A stretch of 64,000 nt of DNA. Source: Lunularia cruciata (lineage: Eukaryota; Streptophyta; Marchantiopsida; Lunulariales; Lunulariaceae). Shown in pieces: positions 47,074 to 59,700 of this stretch (positions within the stretch are counted from its first letter, which is position 1; every line of letters begins with the position of its first letter). Both the position numbers and the translations under genes were made by a program. The notes beneath the pieces are model-generated. The model searched no databases. It saw only the letters and a list, made by a program, of their open reading frames with translations, and was not told the DNA's origin. The stretch covers positions 20,118,744 to 20,182,743 of the forward strand of contig OX419759.1 in the NCBI GenBank assembly GCA_948567375.1. Reading direction: 5' to 3'.

Positions 47074-49239
47074 ACATGGTATCATAGTTTGATTTTCTCT
47101 CTCTAGAAACACACTAGGTGCCTAGTTGTGGAGCTTATGGATAGGAGGTCTAGTGTAGATCTATCACTAATTTGAGCTTGCTTGTTTGCTCAACTCCTAG
47201 AACCTTTCACCCTTATTTTTAGTGTTCTATCTATTGGGTAGGAGAATAATGAGCAACCTAACTTGTCATCACAACATACTCTCTTGGTCTAATACACATC
47301 ACTTCAAGCATTACCAAGGAGAAATACATAGTATGAGCAGAAGGAAAGAATCTAAATGCAATGCATGCACACAAATCTATGGCAACTAGTCTTACAATCA
47401 AGCATGCAAGGATAAAGAGGATCAAAACACAAGAAACTTAATAAAAATCCTCCATACTTTTGATAAAATTTTGCTTAAGAGCCTCTTTGATTTGTCCAAG
47501 AGCTACTCTAAATCTGTTCTCCAAGTTTATATTAAATTTGTACTCCAAGTAGAGAAATTTTATGCCTTTTGATTAGGAAATCTTTGAAAACTCAAATGAA
47601 GATAAATTTTTCTTTATAGCTTTGATTCTATTTCTTTAAACTGAAAATAAGCTTATTAGATAAACTCTCTATTGATATAAAGCAAGCCTTAATCTTACTA
47701 TTATAACTCTACTGACAAGGTCTCAAACTTGGCCAGATTTTTCTAGTTCTAACTTTAATTTTGATGCCCTAAGATCAAGTCTCAATTCTTGCACAATTTT
47801 TGGCCAAATTTGAACCCAAATTTTCATGTAAAATAGTATGGAAAGCTACAATTGTTTCACTTATGATTTCAAATTGGAGATGACATTCAATTGTAGTTGG
47901 ATATAGGTTCTGTTCTACTAAACTTATGATAGTATTTCCAATAGAGTTTGCTGTACTAGATCTCACTATCTATAAACCTTGGACTAACCAAATTTTATAG
48001 AGTCATTGGTTGTGCTCTTGTCTAAATCTTTGTATATTTTGATGGTTTTTTTCTAGAGATTGATCAATTCACAAGTTTGACTGACTTTTAAGTTCTATAG
48101 GCCCAAATATACTTGATCCAATACCTTGAATTTGTATAATTCTAATTAAACCTTTGCATAGGGGTACAAGAGCTAACTACCAAAAATACTTGGTATTTTT
48201 ATAGGTTGGTTCAAATTAATTCTTGAGAAGTGACCAAAACCCCAAACTTGATCATAATCTCCTTCCCAATCCATTGATTTCCAATACTCCAACTTCAATT
48301 TATCATGTCAGATTTGAGATCAACTCAAATTTATTTTTTCTTGAGTTGAGCACAAGTAATCTCTCTATTCCAAGACTATTAAAAGATGATCAAAACTATA
48401 ATAAAGTTCTCAAATTCCTCTAATTTGTGTAGTTGGTTATGAATTTGACCACCTTGCTCCAATGATCATATTTCTCAATTTGCTCAAAGACCCTAATTCT
48501 TGTCTTCAAACCATAGCATGTCAACTATTCTCTTTTAAAATGGTCTTCTCTCAACAAATGCCCTTCCTTAACGCACTCAAATATCAAAAAGTCAAGACTT
48601 CACATGTTGGGACTCAATTTCTTGTACTTTTGTCACTTAGTCATTTCTCATTTTGACACATGGATCCTATAACTTCACCTTAAAGGCCTTGAGAGAAATT
48701 AAATATCTCTTCTTCTACAAAAAACACATAAATAATCAAATCCCAAATAAATCCATATGTAAGCATATGAAGGATAATAAGACTTTGGGTTTCCATCATT
48801 GATGCCATAAGGCAAGCCCAAAATGTACTACCATCTAGCTCAAAAGTGATCATGGTGCAAAATCTAAAGCTTGATGAAAAAATGAATTAGAAATGGCAAA
48901 TTGAGAATGAAAAACATCTTTGGTTCAAACTCTTCTTCTAACAATCTAGGTCACACACTTTGCTACAACTTTCACTCTCCAACATCCTACTCTCCCTCAA
49001 GACTCTTAAGACTAAAAACCTTCTCCTTGTCTATCAAGTTTCTACCACCTATATATATCAAAGCTCCCAAAAAGGACAAGATTGTAATCCATATGGCCAA
49101 TCACTTAAATGTACAAAAATTGCTCATATGACAATTGATCAACAATGGGATCTGTCATATAGTCTATTCCAACATTACATAGATAAATAGTACTAATTTA
49201 CTTTTCATTGGCTATGAAAACCACAACATGATATCAATG
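47074..49239 (+). mobile_element. 2.2-kb noncoding interspersed repeat, copy 2, inside the Helitron
   Basis: Second copy of the repeat at 32376-34541. It splits the helicase pseudogene. Its ends are weakly inverted: TGGTATCATAGTTTGATTTTC at the left against TGATATCATGTTGTGGTTTTC read inward from the right, 16 of 21 matching. No coding capacity was found. The left end also resembles an initiator-Met primer site, but LTRs are absent. A non-autonomous DNA element is the leading but unproven reading. Confidence 0.7.
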
Positions 49240-49404
49240 GAAGCAAGAATAGGTGAAAACTCTACTAGCTACTTGTTATTGTTCTTCACAACCATGTCAA
49301 TCTCATAAAGAGTACAATCTTTGAGTTAGTCATCATATACCTCCAGTTGCATGTCACACACTTCATGGCATGTGAGAGCAAATGATTCATCATTAAGGGC
49401 CATC
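49240..49404 (-). pseudogene. Helitron helicase, N-terminal fragment
   Basis: The minus strand reads LNDESFAL near 49395, then LKDCTLYEIDMVVKNNNK near 49330-49270, the segment before the helicase core in Helitron proteins. The part nearest 49240 duplicates the left fragment at 47002-47073. Element C begins at 49405 and removes or displaces anything further upstream. Confidence 0.65.
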
Positions 49405-50128
49405 TATAATACTCCAAGGACAAGAGAAGAGAGAGAAACACAAATTACACACTCAACATTTGCTGCCCCAAAGGAGCACCTTCTCTTTATTATATAGACA
49501 AAGAAGATCTCCTCCAAGGATGCTCCACCATAGGATTAAGCACCTAGATAGGTGACATGTCAGCAAGCTCCACCCTTGGATTACTTACTTGGATGGGTGA
49601 CATGTTGGTCTAGGTTCTATCTGGTTGGTCAAACAAGCTTTGATAGGAGGGAATCTTTTAGGAAATCTTCATGTAGGAGTCTCAAAATCACGTGAGTAAC
49701 ATACCGTTGGAAAGCTCTCGACGAGAAAAACCAGGTGGAAGGAAGGATAGCCTTTAATTTGTTGGGGGGGAGGATGTGCACATTTTTGAGGCCTAATTCA
49801 TTTGTTTAGGCCTTTGAAATTGCCTTCAAAGATTTCAGGCATATTTTGGTTTCTACTCTATTAGTAGAAGTCCACTTTTGGTGATTCCTCTTTCTGATTT
49901 GTTCAGTCCATCATGTGTAACATCCTTCCAGATGTTACCAAACTAATTCTCACCTTTAAATCATATGTCTAGCTATTGGTTATGAGGTTCTCAAGTCTAT
50001 TTTGGTTTTTGCTCTATTAGTAGAAGTACTCTTTTGGTGATACTTCTATCTGATCTAATTTGACCATCATTCTAGATGTTACCAAACCAAATTTCACATC
50101 TAGATCATATGGCTAGCTTTTAGTACTA
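49405..50128 (-). repeat. 3' LTR of element C with duplicated U3
   Basis: Matches the LTRs of A and D. The U3 block of about 155 bp is present at roughly 49845-49985 and again at 49985-50128. Terminal bases have drifted (TATAAT... and ...TACTA). Confidence 0.8.
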
Positions 50129-50139
50129 GAGACCTCACT

Positions 50140-53100
50140 CCTTTTAAGACGCAACGTCCTTGTTGTGCAATTATTGCTCAAATGCTTGCACCAACACCGG
50201 TGCATGTGTCAAATTGGCAGCGGGCTCCCAAGTTGCTTCATAGAGGGGGTAACCTTTCCACTATACTAGATAGTCCACCCGTGGATGGCGAGTACCATAC
50301 ATGCATTTTTAGAGAATACGTTCCACTTCATATTGCTCTATGCCATCAATGAGTGTTGGACAAAGTCATGTGTGTTGGGTGGAATGACCCTGGCCTAAGC
50401 GGGGAGCATATCTGCATAGTAAGGAAACATGGAACACGGGATGGATCTTCATGTGTGGTGGTAGCTCAAGGTGATAGGCCACAGCGCTCACATGATGAAG
50501 AATCAAGAAAGGCCTAATAAAACAAGGTCTAAGCTTACAAGATCCAACTAATGTGAGGTTGGTTGTCGATAGCCACACTTGATCCTCAACATTGAACTCC
50601 ATATGCCTATGGTGTGCATCAGCATACTACTTCTATCAATTTTGTACAATCTATAATCTGTGCTTGGCGCTCTCCACCTTGTTGGATTCTAGAAACAAAC
50701 GTGTTGACTACATCAACCTTGGTAGCCATTGGACGGATCTTCATCAAGCTAGAAGGTGTGAAGGGATGCTCACCATACATGAGGAAGAATGGAGTGACTT
50801 GGGTGGATGCATTCACTAAATTGTTGTAAGAAAATTCCACCAATAGGAGTAAGGTGTCCCACCTCTCTTGCTCTTCTAAAGTGACGCCGTGTAGCATGTC
50901 TTCAATTGTGCAATTAGTCCGCTCTGTTTGGCCATCTGTTTGTGGGTGGTAAGCTGTGGCCATGGCCAACTTGGTTTTGAAGAAACCAAAGAGTGTTTGC
51001 CAAAACAAACTAGCAAATTGAGTGCCTCTATCAATGATAAGTACTCTAGACAAGCCATGGTGAGAGAAGACTGCATCTAAGTATAATTGAGCTAGTTGTG
51101 GAGCGGTCACATCCTTGGTGGTAGAGCGTACATGAATCATTTAGCTAAGCTGGTCCACAAAGACCATGATGGAGTCAAACCCTAAGGTGGTCTTGGGTAA
51201 TTCACAAACAAGATCCATACTCACTTGTTCCCAACTTTGGGTAGGCATGGGGAGAGGTTGAAGGAGCCCTGTAGGAGCTTGATTAGAAGCTTTGTTTTGT
51301 TGACAAAATAGGCAGCTACGCATGTAGTCTACCACATTGTTGCTCATCTTAGGCCTATAGTAATAGCACTGGATTGCATCTAAGGTCTTGTCCACTCCGA
51401 TATGACCTACAATGGCCAAATCATGACATTATGCTAGAATGGTGGTGCGTAATTCTAGGACATTTGGGATCCATAATCTACCATCACGAAAGGTGAGTCC
51501 TTGGATGCTCATGACGCCTTTGGATGATTGCACTTCTACAATATGTGGATCATTTTTTGTAGTTTAGAATCTTTGGCCAGAATTTAGGGTTAATCTTAAC
51601 CTCTATCACTAAGTTGTTTGCCAATTGGCATGTGGGTAAATGCATCTGCAAGTTGCTTCTTACCTTCCATGTAGGTAATTGTCATGTTGAAGTGTTGGCG
51701 CCACTCTACCTACCAAATCTGGCGGTGAGATAGATCCTTCTACGTCTCAAGGTAGGCTAGAGGTTTGTGGTCTATCTCTACTACAAATGCCTTCTTGCCC
51801 AAATAGTGCTTCCAATGCTTGGTTGCCAGAATAATGGCCAGCTCTTCTCATTTTATGGTGTGGTAGTTGCACTCTGCTGGTAACAAATTTTGAGAGAAAT
51901 ATGCAATTAGATGCCATCCATCATGCCTTTCTTGTTGTAGGAATGCTCTTATTGCTACGCATGATGCATCTGTAGCCAACTTGATTGGATGTTTTTAGTC
52001 ATACCACTTCAATATTGATGCAGGTAGCAAGATGGCTTTCAATTCTTGAAAGGCCAATTCTTATGCGATTCTCCATGTCCACTTCTTCCTCTTGCCCAAT
52101 AGTGCCGTTAAAGGCTGTGCAACCTTGGAGAAGTCCTTGACAAATCTATGATAGAATCCTGTCAACCCCAAGAAGCTCTTAAGTTGAGTATGATCTTCTA
52201 GGGCACTCCATTTTTGAATGACCTCTATTTTATCCGTCAATACTTGAATGCACTCTGCACTTACTCTATGCCCCAAGTATTCTACTTCAGACTTGCCCAA
52301 CTTGCACTTTGAGATTTTGGCATATAATTGATTATATCTTAGAATATGGAGGACCTCTTGTAGATGTTGTTTGTGTTCTATCATCCTGCTACTAGATACT
52401 AAGATATCATCCAAGAAGATGATAACAGACTTATCCAAGTATGGCCAGAATATGCCATTCATTAGACTCACAAAAGTGGCAGGTGCATTGGTGAGGCCAA
52501 AAGGCATCACAAGATACTTGAAGTAGCTACACCTGGTTCAAAAGGCAGTTTTGTACACATCCTCCTCTATAATTCAGATTTGATTGTAACCACTCCGCAA
52601 GTCCAATTTGGTGAAATATCTTGCTCCATGGAGTTGATTAAACAAGTCATCCATGAGAGGTAAGGGGTATTTGTTCTTCACTGTTTGTTGATTGAGACCT
52701 CAATAGTCAATGCACATGCGCATTGTACCATCCTTCTTCTTCACAAACAAGACAAGAGCCCCATATGGTGATATGTTAGGTTGGATGAACCCCTTATGCA
52801 ACATCTCCTCAATTTGAGTCTTACACTTCTCCAACTCATGAGGTGATACGCGATATGAAGCCTTACAAGGAGGTGTCTTCCTCGGGGGTGTCTCAATTTT
52901 ATGACCTACTCTCCTTTTTGGTGGTAATCCTAAGGGTAGATCATTGAGAAAGACATCTTGAAATTCATCCACACAGCCTTCAATTTCTCAGGAATTTGTC
53001 CATCAAGTTGTGCACTCTGGACTTCTCTTATTAGACCCATGAAACATCTATTGGTCTTACAGACAATTGCCGCCCTATGATATATAAAGGCATATCCTGC

Positions 53101-53285
53101 CTGGGTGATTTTTCTTTAACCCCAATGATTGACCATTGGTGAGTTCTCACTACTTTCTTCCTCCAATCTACCATAGGGTTGTAATACTCCATCCATGGCA
53201 TGCCTAAGATTGCATCATAATGAGCTAATTGTATCACTTGCCACTCAATTGTTTCCTGATATTCTCCTACAGAGAGTGTGACCTG
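50140..53285 (-). pseudogene. Element C pol, degenerate
   Basis: Fragments in minus order: protease-RT linker (53237-53031), RT N-terminus (52972-52700, CIDY), RT core (52510-52061, FLDDILVSS), RNase H (about 52060-51700), integrase zinc region (51419-51141), integrase core (51140-50619, with IIDRGTQF and QTERTN, catalytic Asp and Glu retained), C-terminus (50602-50366) and a stop-ridden chromodomain. Stops and frameshifts separate them, so it is inactive. Confidence 0.85.
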
Positions 53286-53539
53286 TTGTCGTAGGGAAAA
53301 TAAACTATATGTAGTATTGGTGCCATTTGGTGTGAATTTTCATGTTAGTGAACTCAAGGGTTTATGTTATGGTGAAATCGGGAGTTGTTTTGTGTTCTTG
53401 TAAGCTCAAGGATTTTCTCTTGTGTTAAGGAAGGGAGAAAATTGAGTGGTGGATTTTCTTTAATGTTACATAAGCTTGGGGTATTTTGCTTGTCACTTAA
53501 CCATTTGAGTATTATTATGTTATTGGGTGTCTCAAGAGT

Positions 53540-55965
53540 ATTTTAGGAATTGACTTTCGAGAAGGAGAAAGGCCTTCCAGGATTTGAGTTCTTACAGTGG
53601 GAAGTTTTGGGAATTGAGAAGGGCTGGCAGGAAGTTCTTCAGGAACTGGCAAAGGGAAATTGAAGGAGAAATGCCTTCCAGGAGTTGAGTTGACAGTGAG
53701 AAGTTTCGGGAATTGAGTAAGGCTAGCAAGAAGCTTTTCAAGAATTGACATAGGGTTTCAAGAAGGAGAAAGGCCTTCCAAGAGTTGAAATTTTATAGTG
53801 AGAAGTTTTGGGAGTTGAGAGAGCTGGCAAAAAGCTCTTCAAGAATTGACATGGGTTTTTGATAGGAGAAATGCCTTCCAGGAGTTGAGTTGACAATGAG
53901 AAGTTTTGGGAATTGAGTAAGGCTAGCACGAAGCTTTTCAGGAATTGACATGGGGTTTTGAGAAGGAGAAAGGCCTTCCATGAGTTGAGTTCTTACAGTG
54001 AGAAGTGTTGAGTTCTTATAGTGAGCTAGGAATTGGGAATTGAGTAGGGCTAGTAGGAAGTTCTTCAAGAATTAGCAAAGGGAAATTGAAGGAGAAATGC
54101 CTTCCAGGAGTTGAGTTGACAGTGAGAAGTTTTGGGAATTGAGTAAGGCTAGCAAGAAGCTTTTCAGGAATTGACATGGGGTTTCAAGAAGGAGAAAGGC
54201 CTTCCAGGAGTTGAAATTTTAAAGTGAGAAGTTTTGGGAGTTGAGAGGGCTGGCAAAAAGCTCTTCAGGAATTGACATGGGGTTTCAAGAAGGAGAAATG
54301 CCTTCCAGGAGTTGAGTTTACAGTGAGAAGTTTTGGGAGTTGAGAGGGCTGGCAAGAAGCTCTTCAAGAATTGACATGGGTTTTGAGAAGGAGAAATGCC
54401 TTCCAGGAGTTGAATTGACAATGAGAAGTTTTGGGAATTGAGTAAGGCTAACATGAAGCTTTTTAGGAATTGACATGGGGTTTTGAGAAGGAGAAAGACC
54501 TTCCAGGAGTTGAGTTCTTACAGTGAGAAGTTTCCGGAATTGAGTAGGGCTGGGAGGAAGTTCTTCAAGAATTGGCAAAGGGAAATAGAAGGAGAAATGC
54601 TATCCAAGAGTTGAGTTCTTACAGTGGGAAGTTTTGGGAAGTGGAAAAGGACCTGAATGAGTGAGTTTTGGTCAGCGGGAGTTGAGAGAAATGACTTCCA
54701 GGAGTTGAGTTGACAATGAGAAGTTTTGGGAATTGAGAGGGCTGACAGTAGGGTTTTCGGGAATTGACATGGGGTTTTGAAGGAGAGAAATGTCTTCCAG
54801 GAGTTGAAGTTTGATGGTGAGAAGTTTTGGGAATTGAGTAGGGCTGGCAGGAAGTTCTTTTGGAATTGGCAAAGGGAAATCAAAGGAGAAATGTCGTCCA
54901 GGAGTTGAGTTGACAATGAGAAGTTTCAAGAGTTGAGAGGGCTGGCAAGAAGCTCTTCAAGAATTGACATGGGTTTTCGAGAAGGAGAAATGTCTTCCAG
55001 GAGTTGAGTTGACAATGAGAAGTTTTGGGAATTGAGTACGGCTAGCAAGAAGCTTTTCAGGAATTGACATGGGGTTTTGAGAGGGAGAAAGGTCTTCCAA
55101 GAGTTGAGTTCTTACAATGAGAAGTGTTGAGTTCTTACATTGAGAAGTTTTGTGAGTTGAGTAGGGTTGGAAGGAAGTTCTTCAGGAATCGGCAAAGGGA
55201 AATAGAAGGAGAAATGCTATCCAGAAGTTGAGTTCTTACAGGGGGAAGTTTCAAGAAGTGGAAAAGGACCTGAATGAGTGAGTTTTGGTCAGCAGGAGTT
55301 GAGAGAAATGACTTCCAGGAGTTGAGTTGACAATGAGAAGTTTCAGGAATTGAGAGGGCTGACAATAGGGTTTTCAGGAATCGACATGGGGTTTCAAGAA
55401 GGAGAAAGGCCTTCCAGGAGTTGAGTTTACTGTGAGAAGTTTTGGAAGTTGAGAGAAATGTCTTCCAAGAGTTGAGTTTCCAGTGAGAAGTTTTGGGAGT
55501 TGAGAAAAATGTCTTCCAAGAGTTGATTTTTGATAGAGAGAAGTTTCAAGAGTTGAGAGGATTGGCAAGAAGCTCTTTAGGAATTGACATGGGTTTTCGA
55601 GAAGGAGAAATGCCTTCCAGGAGTTGAGTTGACAGTGAGAAGTTTCAGGAATTGAGAGGGCTGACAGTAGGGTTTTTGTGAACTAACATGGGGTTTTGAA
55701 GGAGAGAAATGTCTTCCAAGAGTTGATTTTATAGTGAGAAGCTTTGGGAGGTGAGAGAAATGTCTCCCAAGAGTTGAGTTGATAGTGAGAAGTTTCAGGA
55801 ATTGAGTAGGGCTGGCAGGAGGTTCTTTAGGAATTGGCAAAGGGAAATCAAAGGAGAAATGCCTTCTAGGAGTTGAGTTGACAGTGAGAAGTTTCAGGAA
55901 TTGAGTAGGGCTGGCAAGAAGTTCTTCAGGAATTTGCAAAGGAGAAACCAAAGGAGTTCTGCCGA
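53540..55965. repeat. Minisatellite of about 2.4 kb, unit near 100 bp
   Basis: GAAGGAGAAA recurs at 53561, 53662, 53762, 53962, 54088, 54188, 54289, 54388, 54488 and 54588, almost always 99-101 bp apart, and the pattern continues to about 55960 with shortened units. A unit contains CTTCCAGGAGTTGAG, GTGAGAAGTTT, GAATTGAG and GGCTGGCA. Roughly two dozen units are present. A longer block starting at 54588 is repeated from 55205, and another from 53988 near 55103, so there is higher-order structure. The minus strand has several open frames because the unit lacks stops there, but the period is not a multiple of three, so they hop frames and do not look coding. Bases 53286-53539, between this array and element C, hold no recognised feature. 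Confidence 0.92.
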
Positions 55966-56041
55966 GCAATGAAGACTTAGAGACATCAAGTAGAGACTCT
56001 AAGCATAAAGCCAAAGACTGTAAGAGATAGGAGTTAGGACC

Positions 56042-56733
56042 TGTGAGCCGGCCTGTCTCTCATTCAGGATGAACCTCTGATGGCTATTATGGTAGCGCAC
56101 CATGGACTAAGAAGGCAAGGAACCCCAACTCCATCATACTCCTCCAAGGCTAACACTCCAAGACTCAAGACATTGCTCACTAGAGAACTCAATGAGAGAG
56201 AGATAGTTGCAAATGAAAGGATGATGAGTACCTCCTCACTCCTTGTTTATATACTTGTGAAATAGTTACGTACCAAAGTTACTAATTACCGTAGTAACTC
56301 AAGTTACTAGACTAAAAGTCAAGTAAAGTCAAAAAGTAGAAAGGAATATCCATTCACATGGGCATATTCCCCTAAGCATGTGGTCTTATCTTGACCCAAC
56401 CACTAAAGCAAGGATTCCTTCACATGGGCTATCCTTGGACTAAAGAAGAATCCAAAACAAAAAGGCTTGCGGGCCCAAGAGTTCTCAACTCTTTCTCCAA
56501 AGCCAAACACCTAAGAATAATACCCAGTCAACACACTAAAATCCAAAATAGTGGTGCTCATCTTTTCTACTTCCTCTAAAGTAAGGTCCCATCTATCTTA
56601 GCTATGACTAACTTTAGCTAACCATGACTAATATAGAACCATCCTTTATCTCTATATAAATAATATCTCTTAAGTACTTGTAATACCAAGCTAAATATCA
56701 CAATACCACACACATGCACAAATGGGTGTTACA
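56042..56733 (-). repeat. 3' LTR of element F
   Basis: Begins TGTGAGCC and ends GTGTTACA on the plus strand, virtually identical to 63179-63870. The adjacent CCCCCGG (56739-56745), GGGGG on the minus strand, is the likely polypurine tract, preceded by the small palindrome CACTTTGAGGACAAAGTG. Confidence 0.97.
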
Positions 56734-56781
56734 TTTACCCCCGGACTAAGTTTTCACTTTGTCCTCAAAGTGAAGGTCTCT

Positions 56782-59700
56782 CTACCTTCTATGGTACATC
56801 TTCAACTTATCATGGTTAATCCTATCAAAGTGTCTTCCTCCCAACTCCTTGAGATCATAAGTGTAATTTCCCCACACCTTCTCTACTATGAAAGGTCCAA
56901 AGTACTTAGGCAAAAACTTCTTTTGTACTCTCTTGAATCGAATGGAATCAAACAACATTACCCAATCACCTTCTTTGAAAGGCTCCACCTTCTTCTTGCC
57001 TTGCCTCTTGTCATAGCTCTCCTTTTGTTTCCTTTGGGCTTGCTCCACTCGAACCATAGCAACTGCTCTTGCCTCTTCCAACTCCATGAGTTGATCCTTC
57101 CTTGACTTCTCTGCATCACTTCCTTGTGCTTTCTTCAATCTCCTATGAATGCTTTGGAAGGTAGGAAGATCAAAGTGAATAGGTAAGGTAGACTCAATAC
57201 CATACACCAATTGGAATGGAGAATATCCAGTGGAAGTCTTCATGGTTGTCCTATACTCCCACAAAACTGCATGAATCCTCTTGTCCCAATGATGTTTAGC
57301 CCCCTCCATTTCTGCATCTTTGGCCAACATCATGCACAAGGTCTGATTGGTTCTCTCTGCCAAGCCATTGGAATTTGGCTTATAGGATGTAGTTACTCTA
57401 TGTGTGATAGAGAAATGTCGTAGCATGGCTGTAGTAATGCTTCCTGTAAACTCTCCTCCTCTATCAGAAACCAACTCCAAAGGGCATCCAAACCTAGTGA
57501 TAATGCGTTCATAAAGAAATCTACCCACTTCATCTTCATTCTTGTCCCTCAATGGTCTAGCCTCAACCCACTTGGTAAGGTAATCAGTAACTACCACAAT
57601 GTACCGATTGTTCCTTGGGGTTCTATTGAGAGGTCCTACAAAATCAATTCCCCACTTCTCAAAGGGTCCTAGCAATGGAATTGATCTAAGTGGTGGAGTG
57701 GATGTAGACTTTCTAGCAAAAGCTTGACAAACATGACAAGTTTTGCAATAATCAAGACAATCCTTGAAAATCCCTCTCCAATGGTAACCTGCATCTAGAA
57801 TCTTGAAAGCAGTCACCTTTCCTGCAAAGTGTCCTCCACATACTAAACCTTCATGAAACTCCTTTATGAGTAGGATAGACTCTTCCTTACCCACTGCTCT
57901 TCGAAGTAGACCATCTGCTCCTTGGTGAAAAAGAATATCATCCACCATTGTGTAAGGTCTAGATCTTGCTGCAAGGGCCTTCCTCTCCCTAGCATGCATC
58001 CCTTCTGGATAGTTACCTCTTGTCACAAAATCCACAATCTCCTTGTACTCCATTGGAACCTCTTGAGTGACTGAGATTGTCATGAGCTCCTCATCCGGGA
58101 AGGAATCATCTACTGGCTCATCTCCATCATGATCATAGGCTCTAGATAACAAATCAGCATTTGCATGTTTCTTTCCTGGCCTATCCTCAATTGTGTAGTC
58201 ATACTCAGACAAGAGAATCATCCACCTTGCTAGTCTCCCTTCAACATTAGGCTTGTTGAAGATGTACTTCAAAGCCTTGTGATCCATGACAATTGTGGCT
58301 TTCCCTCCAATCAAGTAGTGTCTAAACTTCTTGAGACCAAAGATCACTGCCAACCCTTCTCTCTCTGTGACAGAGTAGTTCTTCTCTGCTGAAACCATCT
58401 GCCTACTAGCATAAGCTATTGGATGATCATGCCCATCTTGGTCTAATTGACTAAGAGTGCATCCTATAGCTACATTAGAAGCATCAGTGTAGAGGATGAA
58501 AGGCTTACTCCAATCAGGTTTAGCAAGAATTGGAGCTACAACAAGGGATTGCTTGAGCTCCTCAAAAGCTTTGAGAGCCTCCTTGTCTTCCAAAATCACC
58601 ATGTAATCTACACCCTTCTTCATGTAGATGGTCAATGCATAAGCCTTGTTGGAAAATGAGAAGATGAACCTCCTATAGTACCCAACCATTCCCAAGAATT
58701 GGCGTAACTTTGTCAAGCTTGAAGGGAATGGAAGGTCTGAGATTTTCCTCACCTTCTCAGGATCAACTGCTATTCCATCCTTGGAGATGATGTGCCCCAA
58801 AAGTAGACCTTCTTCACATCCAAAAATGCACTTCTCTGGGTTGAGTGATGCATTTGCCTCATCCAAGCGTTGCAAGACTTTGATTAGGTGCTCAAAGTGC
58901 TCCTCCTTGCTCCCATAGACACAAAAGTCATCAATGAAATCTCTCACAAATTTCCCAATGAAAGGTTCAAATACCTTGTTCATGAACCGTTGGAATGTGG
59001 CTGGAGCATTGCAAAGCCCAAAAGGCATGACCTTGAAAGCGTAAGTTCCCCAAGGTGTGGTGAATGTGGTGAGTTGTTGATGCTCTGGTGCAATCTTGAT
59101 TTGGTTATATCCACTATAACCATCTCCAAAACTGTACCTCTCATGACCTGCAACCTCCTCCAAGATCTCATCAATGAATGGCAATGGGTAGTAGTCCTTC
59201 TTGGTAACAGCATTGAGCTTCTTGTAATCCACACATACCCGAAGCTTGCCATTCTTTTTCTTCACAATGACAATTGGAGACACCCATTCTGAATTCTCCA
59301 CCTCAAAGATAAATCCAGCCTCCTTGAGCTTATCAATCTCCTCCTTCACAACCAAAGATATTGGTGGGCTAATGCGACGTTGCTTTTGGCGGATTGGTCT
59401 TGCATGTGACTCCACCTCTATCTTGTGCTCCTCCAAGGTGACTTCCTTCAAATCCTTGTAACTAAAAGCAAACACATGGATGAACTTGCGGAAAATCTCC
59501 TCAAATCTCACCTTCTCCTCCTTGGTAACATTTGGGCCATACTTGAGGGTAGATAACCTTCTCTCTACCTCCTCAAGTGTCAATGGTGATTTATCTGGGT
59601 CCTTCAAAACCTCTGGCTTAGGTGCAAAATCCATAGCACACAAGGGATACACATCTGAATCAGATTCAGATTCATCTTCCTCCGTGGAAGTCTCCTCTTC

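Larger units (their letters stand above)
49405..53285 (-). mobile_element. Element C: 5'-truncated chromovirus of the A family
   Basis: 3' LTR (49405-50128) followed on the minus strand by pol from chromodomain back to protease. Similarity to A stops abruptly at about 53285, in the protease, so the gag, leader and 5' LTR are absent. It is less decayed than B, more than A. Confidence 0.85.

Noticed and set aside
47002-49311. A tiny-LTR retrotransposon: 72-bp direct repeats with TGGTATCATAG directly inside, like an initiator-Met primer site
   Set aside because: Both 72-bp repeats are helicase coding sequence continuous with the flanking Helitron pseudogene, the other copy of the repeat (32376-34541) lacks them, and there is no polypurine tract.
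53515-56014. Repeated minus-strand open frames with a 33-residue motif (FPKLLTVNSTPGRHF and similar), resembling a repeat protein
   Set aside because: They coincide with the tandem array. The unit is mostly 100-101 bp, so the motif jumps between frames and each frame ends within a few units. This is a stop-poor satellite, not a gene.
56722-57105. 127-codon plus-strand frame and other plus frames between 56.7 and 61.4 kb
   Set aside because: They are the reverse strand of the intact pol and gag of element F.
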